Below are positions 54,374 through 64,000 of a stretch of 64,000 nt of DNA, one piece after another (the stretch's first letter is position 1; each line of letters begins with the position of its first letter). A program made the position numbers and the translations under genes. The stretch comes from Methylosinus sp. LW4 (GTDB lineage Bacteria; Pseudomonadota; Alphaproteobacteria; Rhizobiales; Beijerinckiaceae), in the NCBI RefSeq assembly GCF_000379125.1, contig NZ_KB900626.1:1273748-1337747 (forward strand), given 5' to 3'. The notes below the pieces were generated by a model, which worked only from the letters and a program-made list of their open reading frames with translations, ran no database searches and was not told where the DNA came from.

Positions 54374-57300
54374 TTACCGCGGCGCCGGCGCGCTCTCCGG
54401 CAGGCGGCCCGTCCCGGTGCCGTCCACTATGCCGAACACCTTGCGCAAGAGACCCGGCGCGATCACCGATAGCGGATTGACGGTCAGCACCGGCGCGCTG
54501 AAGGCGCCGCTCACGCGAAAGCTCACCGCGAAGACGCCCTCGTGCTGGCCGCCGGCGAGCATGAAGCCGATGACCGGAATATTCGACACGAGATTATTGA
54601 GCCCATAGGCCGGCACGAACGAGCCCGACACGTCGATGCGGTCTCGCGCCATGTCGATATAGCCGTCCACGGTCAGGCCGATATCGGTTCCAGACATCAC
54701 CGCATCGCGCATTGTGAGGCGGCCATTCGCCCAGGTGAAGGTGGATTGCACGCGCGCGAATTTTACCGAGTCTGGATCGAAATGCGCGGCGCCCTTGTCA
54801 TCGGTGCGCGCGGCGCCCTGCATGACGAGCTGACGAATGGCCGGCTCGTTCTGCAGATAGAAATCATGAATGCGCATCGTGCCGTCCGAGCGGCCCGGAT
54901 TGAGCAATAGCGTCGCCGACAGCGCGCCGCTCTCCATGCGGTGATAGAGATCGAGGAAGGAGAGAAAGGCGCCGCCGTCGCTGGTCGAGAGATCGATCTG
55001 CGGCGCGCCGCTCGGATGGCGCGTCAGCATCGCGGCGAAAGGCTCGCGGCCAAAATTGCCGGTGAGCGACAATTGCCGCGGCTTGCCTCCGCGCCGCTCG
55101 AAGCGCAGATCGACATTGGAGAGAATCTGCTTGCCGTGTCCGGTGACGATCGGCGATTTGAGGTCGAGATCGAAATCGTCCGAGGACGCCGGCTTGCCCG
55201 CCGCCGCGGCGCCTTGCGGCTCGGCGGAAGGCTGCGAGAGATAGCGCAGCAGCGGACGCGCATCGATATTGGCGCCGCGCACGACGAGCTTCAGCGCATC
55301 GCCGCCGCGCGTCACCTCCAAGCGCATGTCGTCGCCGGGCGAGAGCTTCGCTTGGCTGAGCTTGGCCGAGCGCAGCACGCCGTCGCGGCCGAGCTCCACC
55401 ACGCCGGAAAACTGCTGCGGCCCCGCCTCCGCCTGCAATTGCTCGAGCGCCGAGCCGTCCGGCCGCTTCACCAGAGTGAAGCTGGCGCGGCCCGGCTTGC
55501 CGAGCGGCTTGGTCACGCCCGGCAAGGGATGATCGAGCGCGGCTTTGGAGAAGTCGATCTCGAATTGCGACTCGGAATCTTCGATCGGCAGCCTCGTCTG
55601 CACTTGCACGCCGACGACGCCGGAGACGCCGCCAAATCCATAGCCGGCGCGCAGGCGCGCGGCGTCGTCGAGCGAGAAGGACAATTGCGCCTGCGCCTGC
55701 CCCTTCTCGCCGGCGGCGCGGCGCAGATCGAGCGTCACCGGCGCGCCGAAGACGCGGCCGGCGCCGGTGACGCGCAGCCCCTCGCGATCCGAGACGAGCC
55801 GCAGCGCCGCGCCCTCGAGCCGCTCCTTGCCGATGAAGCGATCCATGGAGAGATTGCTCGTCTCCGCGTCGACGGCGATGCGCGTATGCTCTTCCTTCGC
55901 TGCGAGGCCGAGCTCGAAGTCGATGCGCAGCTTGCCTTCGATCTGCCCTTTGAGCTGATTGGCGTCCATGGGCAGGCTGGCGGCCGGGGCGACGCTCTTG
56001 AGCGAGAGAATGTCGGCGACCGCCTCCACGCCGCCGGCGAGCTTCAATTCGATCCAGGCGGGCGCCGGATCGAAGCCCAGCGCAGGCGCGCGAAACACGC
56101 CTTCCGTTATGGCGAGCTTGCGGCCCGGCGCGCTCTCCATAACGCCGGAAGAAGCGACGAAGGACACGGTGCGTCCGGTGAGCGCGATATGGCCGTTCAT
56201 GCCGTTGATCGGCCACAGGCCCGGAACGGCGTCGACGAGCGTCGCATTGTCGAGATCGAAATCGCCGCGCAAGGCGGCGTCCGGCGGCGGCCGCTCATAA
56301 CGGCCGGCGATCATCGCCTGCTGATCGAGATCGGCGGTGAGCGTTCCGCTGCGCATCACGCCGGCGGTGATGTGCTCGTCCATCCACATGCGCGTCGGCG
56401 CCGCCACCTGCGTCGGCCAGATGCGCAGCACGGAGCGCAGCGGCGTCTGCGTCGCGCGGATCGCATATTTGAGATGCGTTCCATCCGGCTGCGCGCCGTC
56501 TACATCGAGGGAGGCCGCGGCGTGCACCTCCGGCCCGTCGAGATAGACGCGCTCGACCTTGTATTTCTTGGCGAGGAGATCGAGCGTCACGGTGAGGCCG
56601 GCGTTCTCGACGACGAGCGGCGCCTCGCCATGGCGCGTCGGCAGAAAGGCGCCCGGCCGCACGAGATCGAATGAGAGGCCGACGACGCCCGTTCCTTCCG
56701 CCGGCGGCGTCAGCGCGCCTTTGAAGCTCAGCCGCGCGACGCTGGTGCGAATCTCGACCGGCTCTATGGCGAGCAGCCGGCGCTCCATGTCCCAGCGGCC
56801 GGAGATGGACAGCTCCTGCAGCATGAAAGGCTCGGCGTCCGGCTCCTCGAGGCGGAAGAAGCCTTCGCCGACGGCGAATTTCCCGCTCGCCTCGATGACG
56901 CGGCCGTCGTCCGCCAGCGCGAAATGCAGATCGAGCGACAAAGGCGCGTCTGTGTCGAAGGGCAGAGTGCGCGCCCCCGCGGCCAGCGCGACCTCTTCCA
57001 TGGAGAGGCTGCGCAAGCGCGCGTCCAGCGTGCGCCGCTCGCCCATGGCGCCCTTGGCCTCCACCTCGGCGCCGACATGGCCGGAGGAGCCGGTGGCGCC
57101 GAGGCGCAGCCGCCGCGCGCCGGCGATTTTGTCGAAGCTCAAGGTCAGATCGTCATAAACGATCGTCTTGTCCAGCGTGCGATCGTCGATCACGAGGCGG
57201 GCGTTGGAGACGCCGATCTTGTCGATGGCGGCGACGGGGCTCTCAGGATCGACGATGAAATTCATCACCGCGCGCAAGGCCCCCGCCGCTTGCCGCAGCG

Positions 57301-57946
57301 ATGGGACGACAGGCGCCGCCTGCGCCTCTGCGGCGGGCTCAGCCGGCGATGGCGTGTCGAGCGGTATGGCGACGGGATCGGCGCCCGGCGCAGAGATCGC
57401 CACAACGCCGTCGGGCAGCACCTCGAGCCTCAGCTCGAGGTCCAGCACATCGAGCCGGCGCGGCGTCAGCCGGCCGATGAGCAGCGCCCGCGGGTCCACC
57501 GACAATTGCGCGCGCGGCGCGGCGAGGATGGTGCGCTCGCCGCTCTTCACGGCGAGGCCGTTCACGGTGAAGGTGAGGCCGTGATCCGTGCTGGCGATCG
57601 CCACCGAGCTGAGCCCGAATTGGTAGCGATGGACATAGAGATCGTCGAGCGCCTCGACGATTTTTGGCGCGAGCCAGTCGGAGGCGATGGGACCGCGGGC
57701 GAGCGCGGCGAAAAAAGCGCCGACAGTGAGCACGATGACGAGCAGCGCCGTCACCGCCACGATGGAAAGGCTACGCACCACGCAAAAGCCCCGCAGCCGG
57801 ACCGCGGTCGAGCCGCGCTGGAAAAATCCCAATAAAAAGCGCGGCGCCCGCGCTCCGACCGCCGGACTCTCGTCTATCCTCTGCGTCAAGCGCCAGCCCT
57901 TCGGTTCGACCGCGCCGCTCCGCGCGCGCCGGCGCCGAATCTGCAC
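54374..57946 (-). CDS. AsmA/YhdP-like envelope protein (DUF3971)
   Basis: 1190 residues. A membrane helix near residues 58-85 (SLSIVAVTALLVIVLTVGAFFAAL) anchors a very long periplasmic chain of beta-rich repeats. The C-terminus AYGLNNLVSNIPVIGFMLAGG and GAFSAPVLTVNPLSVIAPGLLRK is the signature end of YhdP/AsmA_2 proteins. In E. coli, YhdP and its relatives carry phospholipids between inner and outer membranes. The start is a GTG at 57946 without a clear ribosome site; later in-frame GTG codons just before the helix are possible. Its length is near the usual 1200-1300 residues. Confidence 0.85.
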   Translation of the reverse strand: MQIRRRRARSGAVEPKGWRLTQRIDESPAVGARAPRFLLGFFQRGSTAVRLRGFCVVRSLSIVAVTALLVIVLTVGAFFAALARGPIASDWLAPKIVEALDDLYVHRYQFGLSSVAIASTDHGLTFTVNGLAVKSGERTILAAPRAQLSVDPRALLIGRLTPRRLDVLDLELRLEVLPDGVVAISAPGADPVAIPLDTPSPAEPAAEAQAAPVVPSLRQAAGALRAVMNFIVDPESPVAAIDKIGVSNARLVIDDRTLDKTIVYDDLTLSFDKIAGARRLRLGATGSSGHVGAEVEAKGAMGERRTLDARLRSLSMEEVALAAGARTLPFDTDAPLSLDLHFALADDGRVIEASGKFAVGEGFFRLEEPDAEPFMLQELSISGRWDMERRLLAIEPVEIRTSVARLSFKGALTPPAEGTGVVGLSFDLVRPGAFLPTRHGEAPLVVENAGLTVTLDLLAKKYKVERVYLDGPEVHAAASLDVDGAQPDGTHLKYAIRATQTPLRSVLRIWPTQVAAPTRMWMDEHITAGVMRSGTLTADLDQQAMIAGRYERPPPDAALRGDFDLDNATLVDAVPGLWPINGMNGHIALTGRTVSFVASSGVMESAPGRKLAITEGVFRAPALGFDPAPAWIELKLAGGVEAVADILSLKSVAPAASLPMDANQLKGQIEGKLRIDFELGLAAKEEHTRIAVDAETSNLSMDRFIGKERLEGAALRLVSDREGLRVTGAGRVFGAPVTLDLRRAAGEKGQAQAQLSFSLDDAARLRAGYGFGGVSGVVGVQVQTRLPIEDSESQFEIDFSKAALDHPLPGVTKPLGKPGRASFTLVKRPDGSALEQLQAEAGPQQFSGVVELGRDGVLRSAKLSQAKLSPGDDMRLEVTRGGDALKLVVRGANIDARPLLRYLSQPSAEPQGAAAAGKPASSDDFDLDLKSPIVTGHGKQILSNVDLRFERRGGKPRQLSLTGNFGREPFAAMLTRHPSGAPQIDLSTSDGGAFLSFLDLYHRMESGALSATLLLNPGRSDGTMRIHDFYLQNEPAIRQLVMQGAARTDDKGAAHFDPDSVKFARVQSTFTWANGRLTMRDAVMSGTDIGLTVDGYIDMARDRIDVSGSFVPAYGLNNLVSNIPVIGFMLAGGQHEGVFAVSFRVSGAFSAPVLTVNPLSVIAPGLLRKVFGIVDGTGTGRLPESAPAPR

Positions 57947-58070
57947 GGCGTCGAGAAGATCACAACTCGAATGGCGCGCAACTGGGGATTTTCACCAGAA
58001 TCCCTTGCGGAGCGCGCCATCCTCTGCATGCTGCCGATTGTAACGGCGGATGAGACGAAAGGAAGGCGCG

Positions 58071-58556
<486 letters not shown>

Positions 58557-58587
58557 CGCCCCTCGCCCACGCTCCGATTCGTTGATT

Positions 58588-59604
58588 TCAAACCGACCTG
58601 AAAGGAATGCTCGAGGTCGCTAATCGCTCTACAAGAGTTGGAGCGTAACGATTGAGCATTCTAATCACAGCGGCACGGGTGAGTGGCGATGAGAGCGTGG
58701 GGCCAAGGATAATCCGGTGAATGAGCTTATCGAGGGTAAAGTCATCCTCGATAAGCCCCTGTATTGGTTCAAGTCTTAATTTTAGCTTATTTTCGATCCC
58801 TCGAGTGCCAATAGTGTATTCAATCATATCAGAAAACGACTTGTTGAGATCACGTTCAGGACGGTAAACTGCACGCCATTCGCGTTCTTCCTCAAACCCT
58901 GGGTGCTTTGTAAATAGAGCGAACAGCTTCAGCCGCTCGAAGAATGCGAAGGCTGGAACAAATAGCTGCTCGTCAGAGTGTGGAACATCGCGAATAAAAC
59001 TTGCTAGAATTTCGATTTTATCTATGATCCATTTTCGTCGCTTCTCCACCGAAGCATAGATAACGCGAGCAAGTGTTAACGGCGTATTTTCATTGTGAAT
59101 CAACCGCCTCGTATCGAAAACAATCGCGGCGCCGCTCCCATTTGCTGCGTAGCCACGCCACATCGACAAAAGCCCGTCGTCATTTCCAGGCACGTGCTCC
59201 GACAAACAAAATACATACGTATCGAGAGCGTGCTCGCGCTCGAAAGAATCAAATAAAAATTTAAAGTTCTGACGCAACAGCGCCGCGCGCTGCGGTGTAC
59301 CGCAGGCTAATTCAAGAGATTGGCTAGCCATGAATGCAGATAAGCCTTCCAATATGCCAAACCGAACCTCTTCGAGATCGTTCATATAAAGCGGATTGGA
59401 AAACCACAGCTGTCGATTTTTGAAAATCGACTCAAGCGTTTGAATTGAAGTGTAATGAGCGAGCAGAGGCTTGGCATCATAAAACTCTGGAACCGAATCT
59501 AGCTCTGCCCACAATATTTGTGACAAGCGAGAAAGAAGCGCATTGGCCGCCTCGTTCGAAGAACTGTCAATTTTATCAGCAACCTGTGGAACATTCTCTG
59601 CCAT
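58588..59604 (-). CDS. DUF2971 family protein
   Basis: 338 residues from the ATG at 59604, which has AGGGA five bases upstream. A TTG at 59622 would add six residues. Characteristic elements are LLAHYTSIQTLESIFKNRQLWFSN, the MNDLEEV motif, FCLSEHVPGNDDGLLSMWRGY, GAAIVFDTRRL, and EEEREWRAVYRP. Base composition is clearly less GC-rich than all neighbours, and codons such as TTA and AGA are frequent, which suggests recent acquisition. DUF2971 proteins are scattered in accessory regions, sometimes near defence genes. The biochemical role is not established. Confidence 0.8.
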   Translation of the reverse strand: MAENVPQVADKIDSSSNEAANALLSRLSQILWAELDSVPEFYDAKPLLAHYTSIQTLESIFKNRQLWFSNPLYMNDLEEVRFGILEGLSAFMASQSLELACGTPQRAALLRQNFKFLFDSFEREHALDTYVFCLSEHVPGNDDGLLSMWRGYAANGSGAAIVFDTRRLIHNENTPLTLARVIYASVEKRRKWIIDKIEILASFIRDVPHSDEQLFVPAFAFFERLKLFALFTKHPGFEEEREWRAVYRPERDLNKSFSDMIEYTIGTRGIENKLKLRLEPIQGLIEDDFTLDKLIHRIILGPTLSSPLTRAAVIRMLNRYAPTLVERLATSSIPFRSV

Positions 59605-59709
59605 GTCGTCCCTAACAATCAAAGCCGTTGCATCTCAAGGATAAGATTCCGCTCCACTTCATTCAACCGTCCTCCGCTTGACGCCGCTATCCCGCTCGGC
59701 TACGCCAAT

Positions 59710-59725
59710 TTATGTTATAACATAA
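59710..59725. promoter_or_regulatory. Zur operator
   Basis: TTATGTTATAACATAA is a perfect 16-base palindrome of the alphaproteobacterial Zur-box type. It ends 13 bases before the start of the COG0523 GTPase gene, a known zinc-starvation class. The position predicts repression when zinc is plentiful. Confidence 0.75.
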
Positions 59726-59738
59726 CATATGGCGCGCC

Positions 59739-60965
59739 ATGGCCCAGAACCCCGACCCTCGCCTCCCCGTCACCGTCCTCTCCGGCTTTCTCGGGGCCGG
59801 AAAGACGACGCTGCTCAATCATGTTCTCAATAATCGCGAGGGCCGGCGCGTCGCCGTCATCGTGAACGATATGAGCGAGGTGAATATCGACGCCGACCTC
59901 ATCCGCGACGGCGGCGCAGAGCTGTCGCGCACCGACGAGAAGCTCGTCGAAATGACCAATGGCTGCATCTGCTGCACCTTGCGCGACGATCTGCTCGCGG
60001 AGGTGCGGCGCCTCGGCGAGGAAGGCCGCTTCGATTATCTGCTGATCGAGAGCACGGGCATCGCCGAGCCGCTGCCGGTCGCCAGCACCTTCTCCTTTCG
60101 CGACGAGAATGGCGCCAGCCTCTCCGATCTCGCACGGCTCGACACGATGGTCACGGTCGTCGACGCGGCCAGCCTGCTGCAGGACTATGGATCGAACGAC
60201 TTTCTGCGCGACCGCGGCGAGGTCGCCGGCGAGGACGACGACCGCACCCTCGTCGATCTCCTCGTCGAGCAGATCGAATTCGCCGACGTCATCGTCCTCA
60301 ACAAGGCCTCGGCTGTATCGGATGAGCGGCTGGCGCTGGTGCGCAAATTGGTGAAGTCGCTGAACGCCGACGCGCGCATCGTCGAGACCGATTTCGGCGC
60401 GGCGCCGATGGACGCCATTCTCGACACCGGCCTTTTCGACGAGGAGAAGGCGGAGCGCCATCCGCTTTGGCACAAGGCGCTCTACAGCCCGGAAGAGCAT
60501 GTGCCGGAGTCGGAGCAATATGGAATAGAGAGCTTCGTCTATCGGGCGCGGCGTCCGTTCCACCCCGAAAAATTCAACGCTTTCATCAATGCGACCTGGC
60601 CGGGACTGGTGCGCGCCAAGGGGCATTTCTGGCTCGCCACCCGGCCGAAATGGGTCGGCGAATTCTCGATCGCCGGCGCGATCGCCCGCGTGACGGCCAT
60701 GGGCTATTGGTGGATCGCCGTGCCGAAGCAGCATTGGCCCGACCACCCCGATTGGAAACGCCATTTCGAGCGCAATTGGGACGAGGTCTGGGGCGATCGC
60801 CGGCAGGAGCTCGTTTTCATCGGAATTGGCATGGACGAGGCCGCGATTCGCGCCGCGCTCGACGCCTGCCTCGTCGGGCCGCAAAAGCCGAAGCGCTTCG
60901 ACGCCTCCGCCTATCGCTCGCTCGTCGATCCCTTCCCCGCTTGGGAGAGCGCCGATGCTGCGTGA
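59739..60965 (+). CDS. zigA: COG0523 GTP-binding zinc metallochaperone (ZigA/CobW-like)
   Basis: 408 residues. Walker A is [13 protein letters not shown], the metal-binding CxCC motif is in [13 protein letters not shown], the G-domain has IESTGIAEP and VLNKASA, and a C-terminal CobW_C domain is present ([15 protein letters not shown]). The final part, [14 protein letters not shown], is typical of the ZigA branch. These proteins use GTP hydrolysis to deliver zinc to client enzymes during starvation. A Zur box directly upstream supports the zinc assignment over cobalt or nitrile-hydratase roles. Its end overlaps the DUF1826 start by 11 bases. Confidence 0.88.
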   Translation: MAQNPDPRLPVTVLSGFLGAGKTTLLNHVLNNREGRRVAVIVNDMSEVNIDADLIRDGGAELSRTDEKLVEMTNGCICCTLRDDLLAEVRRLGEEGRFDYLLIESTGIAEPLPVASTFSFRDENGASLSDLARLDTMVTVVDAASLLQDYGSNDFLRDRGEVAGEDDDRTLVDLLVEQIEFADVIVLNKASAVSDERLALVRKLVKSLNADARIVETDFGAAPMDAILDTGLFDEEKAERHPLWHKALYSPEEHVPESEQYGIESFVYRARRPFHPEKFNAFINATWPGLVRAKGHFWLATRPKWVGEFSIAGAIARVTAMGYWWIAVPKQHWPDHPDWKRHFERNWDEVWGDRRQELVFIGIGMDEAAIRAALDACLVGPQKPKRFDASAYRSLVDPFPAWESADAA

Positions 60966-61560
60966 CGAGGCGGCCGCGCCGCCGTCCAGTTCCGCTCGCC
61001 GACTGATGCAGTCCCGCTCCATCTGCCTGTTGCCGCGAGAATTGGAGCCGCGGATCGCCGAAGCGTTGGATGCGATGAGTCTCGCGCAGCCTCTGCGCTT
61101 GCGCGTGACCGGCGCCGAGGAGACCTTTCCGCGCGCCGTCATCGACGCTCTTGGCGACGCCGGCCTCGCGCCGAAGTGGCTCGCGGAATGGTTGGCGAGC
61201 GACGTCATGCGTCTCGCGCGTCTCTATCGCGAGGCGACTGGGGCGAAGGAATTGCGAGTCAGGCTGGAGACGATCGCCGACGACGCCTGCCGGCTATTCC
61301 ACGTCGATTTCGTGCGCTTTCGGCTCGTGACCACCTATCGCGGTCCGGGCACGCAATGGATCGCGCCGGGGCCGGACGCCGATCCGCTCGCGGAGAATTC
61401 GATTCGGCGGCTCGAACGCGGCTGGGTCGCGATCATGCGCGGCGAAAAGGCGGCGAGCGCCGAACTCCGCGCCCTTCCGCATCGATCGCCGCCGATCGCC
61501 GGGACGGGCGTCGAGCGGCTCTTCCTCGCCATAGACGAGGCGCCCTCGCCGTCGCGCTGA
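60955..61560 (+). CDS. DUF1826 protein, partner of the COG0523 GTPase
   Basis: 201 residues. The start ATG lies inside the end of the previous gene, so the two are translationally coupled. DUF1826 landmarks are [40 protein letters not shown] and HRSPPI (the first read across 61247-61365). The CxxFHxDxxxxRLxxTYxGPGT pattern suggests a metal-binding site. The family co-occurs with Zur-regulated COG0523 genes and is thought to take part in the low-zinc response, with no defined biochemistry. Confidence 0.85.
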   Translation: MLRDEAAAPPSSSARRLMQSRSICLLPRELEPRIAEALDAMSLAQPLRLRVTGAEETFPRAVIDALGDAGLAPKWLAEWLASDVMRLARLYREATGAKELRVRLETIADDACRLFHVDFVRFRLVTTYRGPGTQWIAPGPDADPLAENSIRRLERGWVAIMRGEKAASAELRALPHRSPPIAGTGVERLFLAIDEAPSPSR

Positions 61561-61581
61561 CGACGAGAGCGCGTCGCAGGC

Positions 61582-62571
61582 TTATTGCGCCGGCGCGGCC
61601 GCGGCGCGGGCGGCGAGCTGCTTCGTCACCTCGTCCAGCCCCTTTTTCGCCGCAGCGAGATTGGGATCGAGCGTCAGCGCCTGCTCGAGATCGGGCTTGG
61701 CGTGCTCGAGATCATGCTTGCCGCGATAGGCGTTGGCGCGGTTGAGATAGGCGCGCGCATATTTGGGATCGAGCCCGACGGCCTTGCCGAAATCGGCGAC
61801 GGCGCGGTCGAAATCGCCCTTGGCGTGCAGCGTCAGCCCGCGATTATTATAGGCGATGGCGAGCTTGCCGTCGCTGGCGATCGCCTTGTCGTAATCGGCG
61901 AGCGCATGGTCGAGATCGCCCTTGGCCTGATAGAGCGCGGCGCGATTGAGATAGGCCTGCGCGGATTTGGGCTCGAGCTTGATCGCCGCGTCGAAATCGG
62001 CGAGCGCGTGGTCGAGATCGCCCTTGGCGCGCCAGGCGCGGCCGCGACCAGCCAGAGCGGCGGCCGATTTCTTGTCCAGCTCCAGCGCCTTGTCGTAATC
62101 GGCGATCGCCTTGTCGAGATCGCCCTTCCCCTGATAGGCGCCGCCGCGGCCGAGATAGGCCGCCGCCGATTTCGGCTGCGCGACGAGGAGCTTGTCGTAA
62201 TCGGCGATGGCGTGGTCGAAATCGCTCTTGGCGCGATAGGCGGCGGCGCGATCGGCGAGAACGACGGAGGAGGACGGGTCGATCTCCAGCGCCTTGTCGA
62301 AATCGGCGAGCGCGCGCTCGAAATCGCCCTTGGCGTGATAGGCGCCGCCACGATTGACATAGGCCGCCACGCGGTTCGGCTTGGTCTCCTTGTCGCCGCG
62401 CGCGATCACCTCGCCGCAGCCTTCTATGCGCTTGTCGGGATCGGCGGCGCGGCAGGACGCCCAGGCGTCGCCCTTGGCCTCGGCGGCGACGCAGACGAGG
62501 GAGAAAGCCGCCGCCAGCGCGAGACGAAGCGGAGACCGAAACGAGGTGGAGACGAAAGCGTGGCGCGCCAT
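61582..62571 (-). CDS. Periplasmic TPR protein
   Basis: 329 residues. A signal peptide (SPLRLALAAAFSLVCVAAEA) is followed by DAWASCRAADPDKRIEGCGEVI, a two-Cys cap. About seven consecutive 34-residue TPR units follow, each with the order A-Y-x-x-R-G-x-x-Y-x-x-K-G-D-x-x-x-A-x-x-D-x-D-x-A. It should act as a protein-interaction scaffold in the periplasm. The units are so alike that recent internal duplication is probable. It converges with the DUF1826 gene 21 bases away. No partner is evident. Confidence 0.88.
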   Translation of the reverse strand: MARHAFVSTSFRSPLRLALAAAFSLVCVAAEAKGDAWASCRAADPDKRIEGCGEVIARGDKETKPNRVAAYVNRGGAYHAKGDFERALADFDKALEIDPSSSVVLADRAAAYRAKSDFDHAIADYDKLLVAQPKSAAAYLGRGGAYQGKGDLDKAIADYDKALELDKKSAAALAGRGRAWRAKGDLDHALADFDAAIKLEPKSAQAYLNRAALYQAKGDLDHALADYDKAIASDGKLAIAYNNRGLTLHAKGDFDRAVADFGKAVGLDPKYARAYLNRANAYRGKHDLEHAKPDLEQALTLDPNLAAAKKGLDEVTKQLAARAAAAPAQ

Positions 62572-62883
62572 GTGGCCGAGGGCTCCGTATAGTTGACTAT
62601 TTCACTATGATTTCATTTCGCCGCTTCGAGAGCAATCGGAAAAACTGCGCATCGAGACGCGCGCCGCCTCAGCCTCCGCTCGGCCGAGGCGCGCAGAACG
62701 GCCCGGATAAATGATTTTCCGAAACGGCTCAACAGATTGGCCGCCTTCGTATGCGCCGCGCGGGCCGTCGCGCCCAGCGCAGGCTCGGGCGTTCAGCAGG
62801 AAAATCGGTCGAAAACATGCGTCGAGAGTGAGAAAACATGCGCAAAGACCCTTCAGGACCACAAAAAAGTACTCTAAGACTGC
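62572..62883. other. Divergent intergenic region before rnd
   Basis: 312 bases between the TPR gene (minus) and rnd (plus). AT-richer tracts at 62590-62625 (GTTGACTATTTCACTATGA) and 62855-62880 (CACAAAAAAGTACTCTAAG) are likely promoter or leader sequence. No credible gene is seen. Confidence 0.4.
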
Positions 62884-64000
62884 ATGTCGATGAGCCTCTT
62901 GACCTCTACCGAAGATCTCGCCGCCGCCTGCGCCCGTCTCGCCCGACATCCGTTCGTCACCGTCGACACGGAGTTTTTGAGGGAAACGACTTTCTGGCCC
63001 AAGGTCTGCGTCATCCAGCTGGCCTCGCCCGAGGAGGCCTTCGCCGTCGACACCCTGTCCGAGGGGCTCGACCTCACGCCCTTTTTCGAGCTGATGGCCA
63101 ATGAAAGCGTGGTCAAGGTCTTCCACGCCGCGCGCCAGGACCTCGAGATCGTCTGGCGGCTGGCGCGGCTGATTCCCGCGCCCTTGTTCGACACGCAGGT
63201 CGCGGCCATGGTCTGCGGCTTCGGCGATCAGGTCTCCTATGTCGAATTGGTGAAAGCCATCGCCAAGGAGAGCCTCGACAAATCCTCCCGCTTCACCGAT
63301 TGGTCGAAGCGGCCTTTGTCCACGGCGCAGATCGACTACGCCATCGCCGACGTCACCCATTTGCGGCAGATCTACACGCATTTGCGCGCGCGGCTCGAGC
63401 GCTCCAACCGGCTCGACTGGCTCGTCGACGAGATGCGCACGCTGACGACGCCGGAGACCTATGAGCAGAGCCCGGAGAACGCCTGGGAGCGGCTGCGGCA
63501 TCGCGTGCGCAAGCCGCGCGACCTCGCCGTGCTGATGGAGCTCGCCGCCTGGCGCGAGGCCGAGGCGCAGGGCCGCGACGTGCCGCGCTCGCGCGTGCTC
63601 AAGGACGACATGCTGATCGAGATCGCCCTCGCCGCCCCGCGCACGCAGGAGGCGCTCGGCAATTTGCGCGCCTTCCCGCGCGGGCTCGAGCGCTCCCGCT
63701 CGGGGGCGGAAATCGTCGCCGCCGTGGAAAGAGCGCTGGCGCGCGACCCCGCGACGCTGCCGCGCATAGAGCGGGAGAAGCGCGGCAGCTCCAGCGGCGC
63801 CACGGTCGAGCTGCTCAAGGTGCTGCTGCGGCAGGTCGCCGAAGAGACGGGCGTCGCCACCAAGATGATCGCCACCGTCGAAGACCTCGAGGCCATCGCC
63901 GCCGACGATGGGGCGGACGTCCCTGCCCTCTCCGGCTGGCGGCGGGCGATCTTCGGCGACAAAGCTCTGCAGCTGAAGGCTGGACGACTGGCCCTCGCGG
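62884..64000 (+). CDS. rnd: Ribonuclease D (C-terminus beyond the window)
   Basis: At least 372 residues with no stop before the window edge; the family is near 380-390, so little is missing. The DEDDy exonuclease motifs are [19 protein letters not shown], and [10 protein letters not shown] (Tyr plus Asp). HRDC-like helical domains follow ([17 protein letters not shown] split from 63465, then [21 protein letters not shown]). The enzyme trims tRNA and other RNA 3' ends. The start at 62884 (or the ATG two codons later) directly precedes the conserved [12 protein letters not shown]. Confidence 0.93.
   Translation, partial: MSMSLLTSTEDLAAACARLARHPFVTVDTEFLRETTFWPKVCVIQLASPEEAFAVDTLSEGLDLTPFFELMANESVVKVFHAARQDLEIVWRLARLIPAPLFDTQVAAMVCGFGDQVSYVELVKAIAKESLDKSSRFTDWSKRPLSTAQIDYAIADVTHLRQIYTHLRARLERSNRLDWLVDEMRTLTTPETYEQSPENAWERLRHRVRKPRDLAVLMELAAWREAEAQGRDVPRSRVLKDDMLIEIALAAPRTQEALGNLRAFPRGLERSRSGAEIVAAVERALARDPATLPRIEREKRGSSSGATVELLKVLLRQVAEETGVATKMIATVEDLEAIAADDGADVPALSGWRRAIFGDKALQLKAGRLALA

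Overview
The window is GC-rich chromosomal DNA, with C or G in most third codon positions and long antisense ORFs throughout. It points to an alphaproteobacterium of the Hyphomicrobiales. The clues are MbfA, a double cold-shock protein followed by DUF192, tRNA-Pro and an NDUFS4-type complex I subunit, a 16-bp Zur palindrome before a COG0523 GTPase, and DUF2076. A probable hopanoid aminotransferase (HpnO) and a copper-type TonB receptor fit a type II methanotroph such as Methylosinus or Methylocystis. No methane monooxygenase, methanobactin or methanol dehydrogenase gene is in view, so that is inference. I see no insertion sequence, integrase, CRISPR array or rRNA.

Layout. 0-9.3 kb: a partial secreted protein, a very large membrane-anchored GH94 protein, a conserved hypothetical, and an mbfA-phosphoesterase operon. 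9.3-16.8 kb: Nudix hydrolase; two adjacent membrane proteins with related N-terminal modules fused to a phage-type lysozyme and to an M15 peptidase; three GNAT acetyltransferases; ZapE; a BBP2 porin. 16.8-18.9 kb: tRNA-Arg(TCG), tRNA-Arg(TCT), a complex I accessory subunit, tRNA-Pro(TGG), DUF192 and a double cold-shock protein. 19.4-29.2 kb: hpnO-like aminotransferase, a 3 x 47-residue repeat protein, a Tat phosphoesterase, gltB, a Pro/Ala-rich secreted protein and an Hsp20.

29.4-34.1 kb is a copper-sensing and uptake locus: a Cys-rich DUF2946-like protein, a FecI sigma factor, a FecR anti-sigma factor and an STN-bearing TonB receptor with CxxxM and HxM motifs like those of OprC. The receptor reading frame is broken once near its TonB box. 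34.2-46.7 kb: a lysophospholipase-like hydrolase, a tandem pair of Cys-rich two-TM proteins, ChrA, a lipoprotein, Pal, tRNA-Trp, a coupled secreted pair ending in DUF3142, an exported intradiol dioxygenase, ProB, DUF2076 and a family I.5-like lipase.

46.8-54.4 kb: two paralogous TonB receptors of unknown substrate lie either side of tyrS. The second is followed by a lipoprotein ending in Gly/His and by a 49-residue membrane peptide. 54.4-64 kb: an AsmA/YhdP-like protein, a peroxiredoxin, an AT-richer DUF2971 gene, a Zur-box-controlled COG0523 GTPase with DUF1826, a TPR protein and the start of RNase D.

The strongest candidates for little-described systems are the membrane-module/murein-hydrolase pair at 9.9-12.3 kb, the copper surface-signalling locus, and the receptor/His-tailed lipoprotein/mini-protein cassette at 51.4-54.4 kb.
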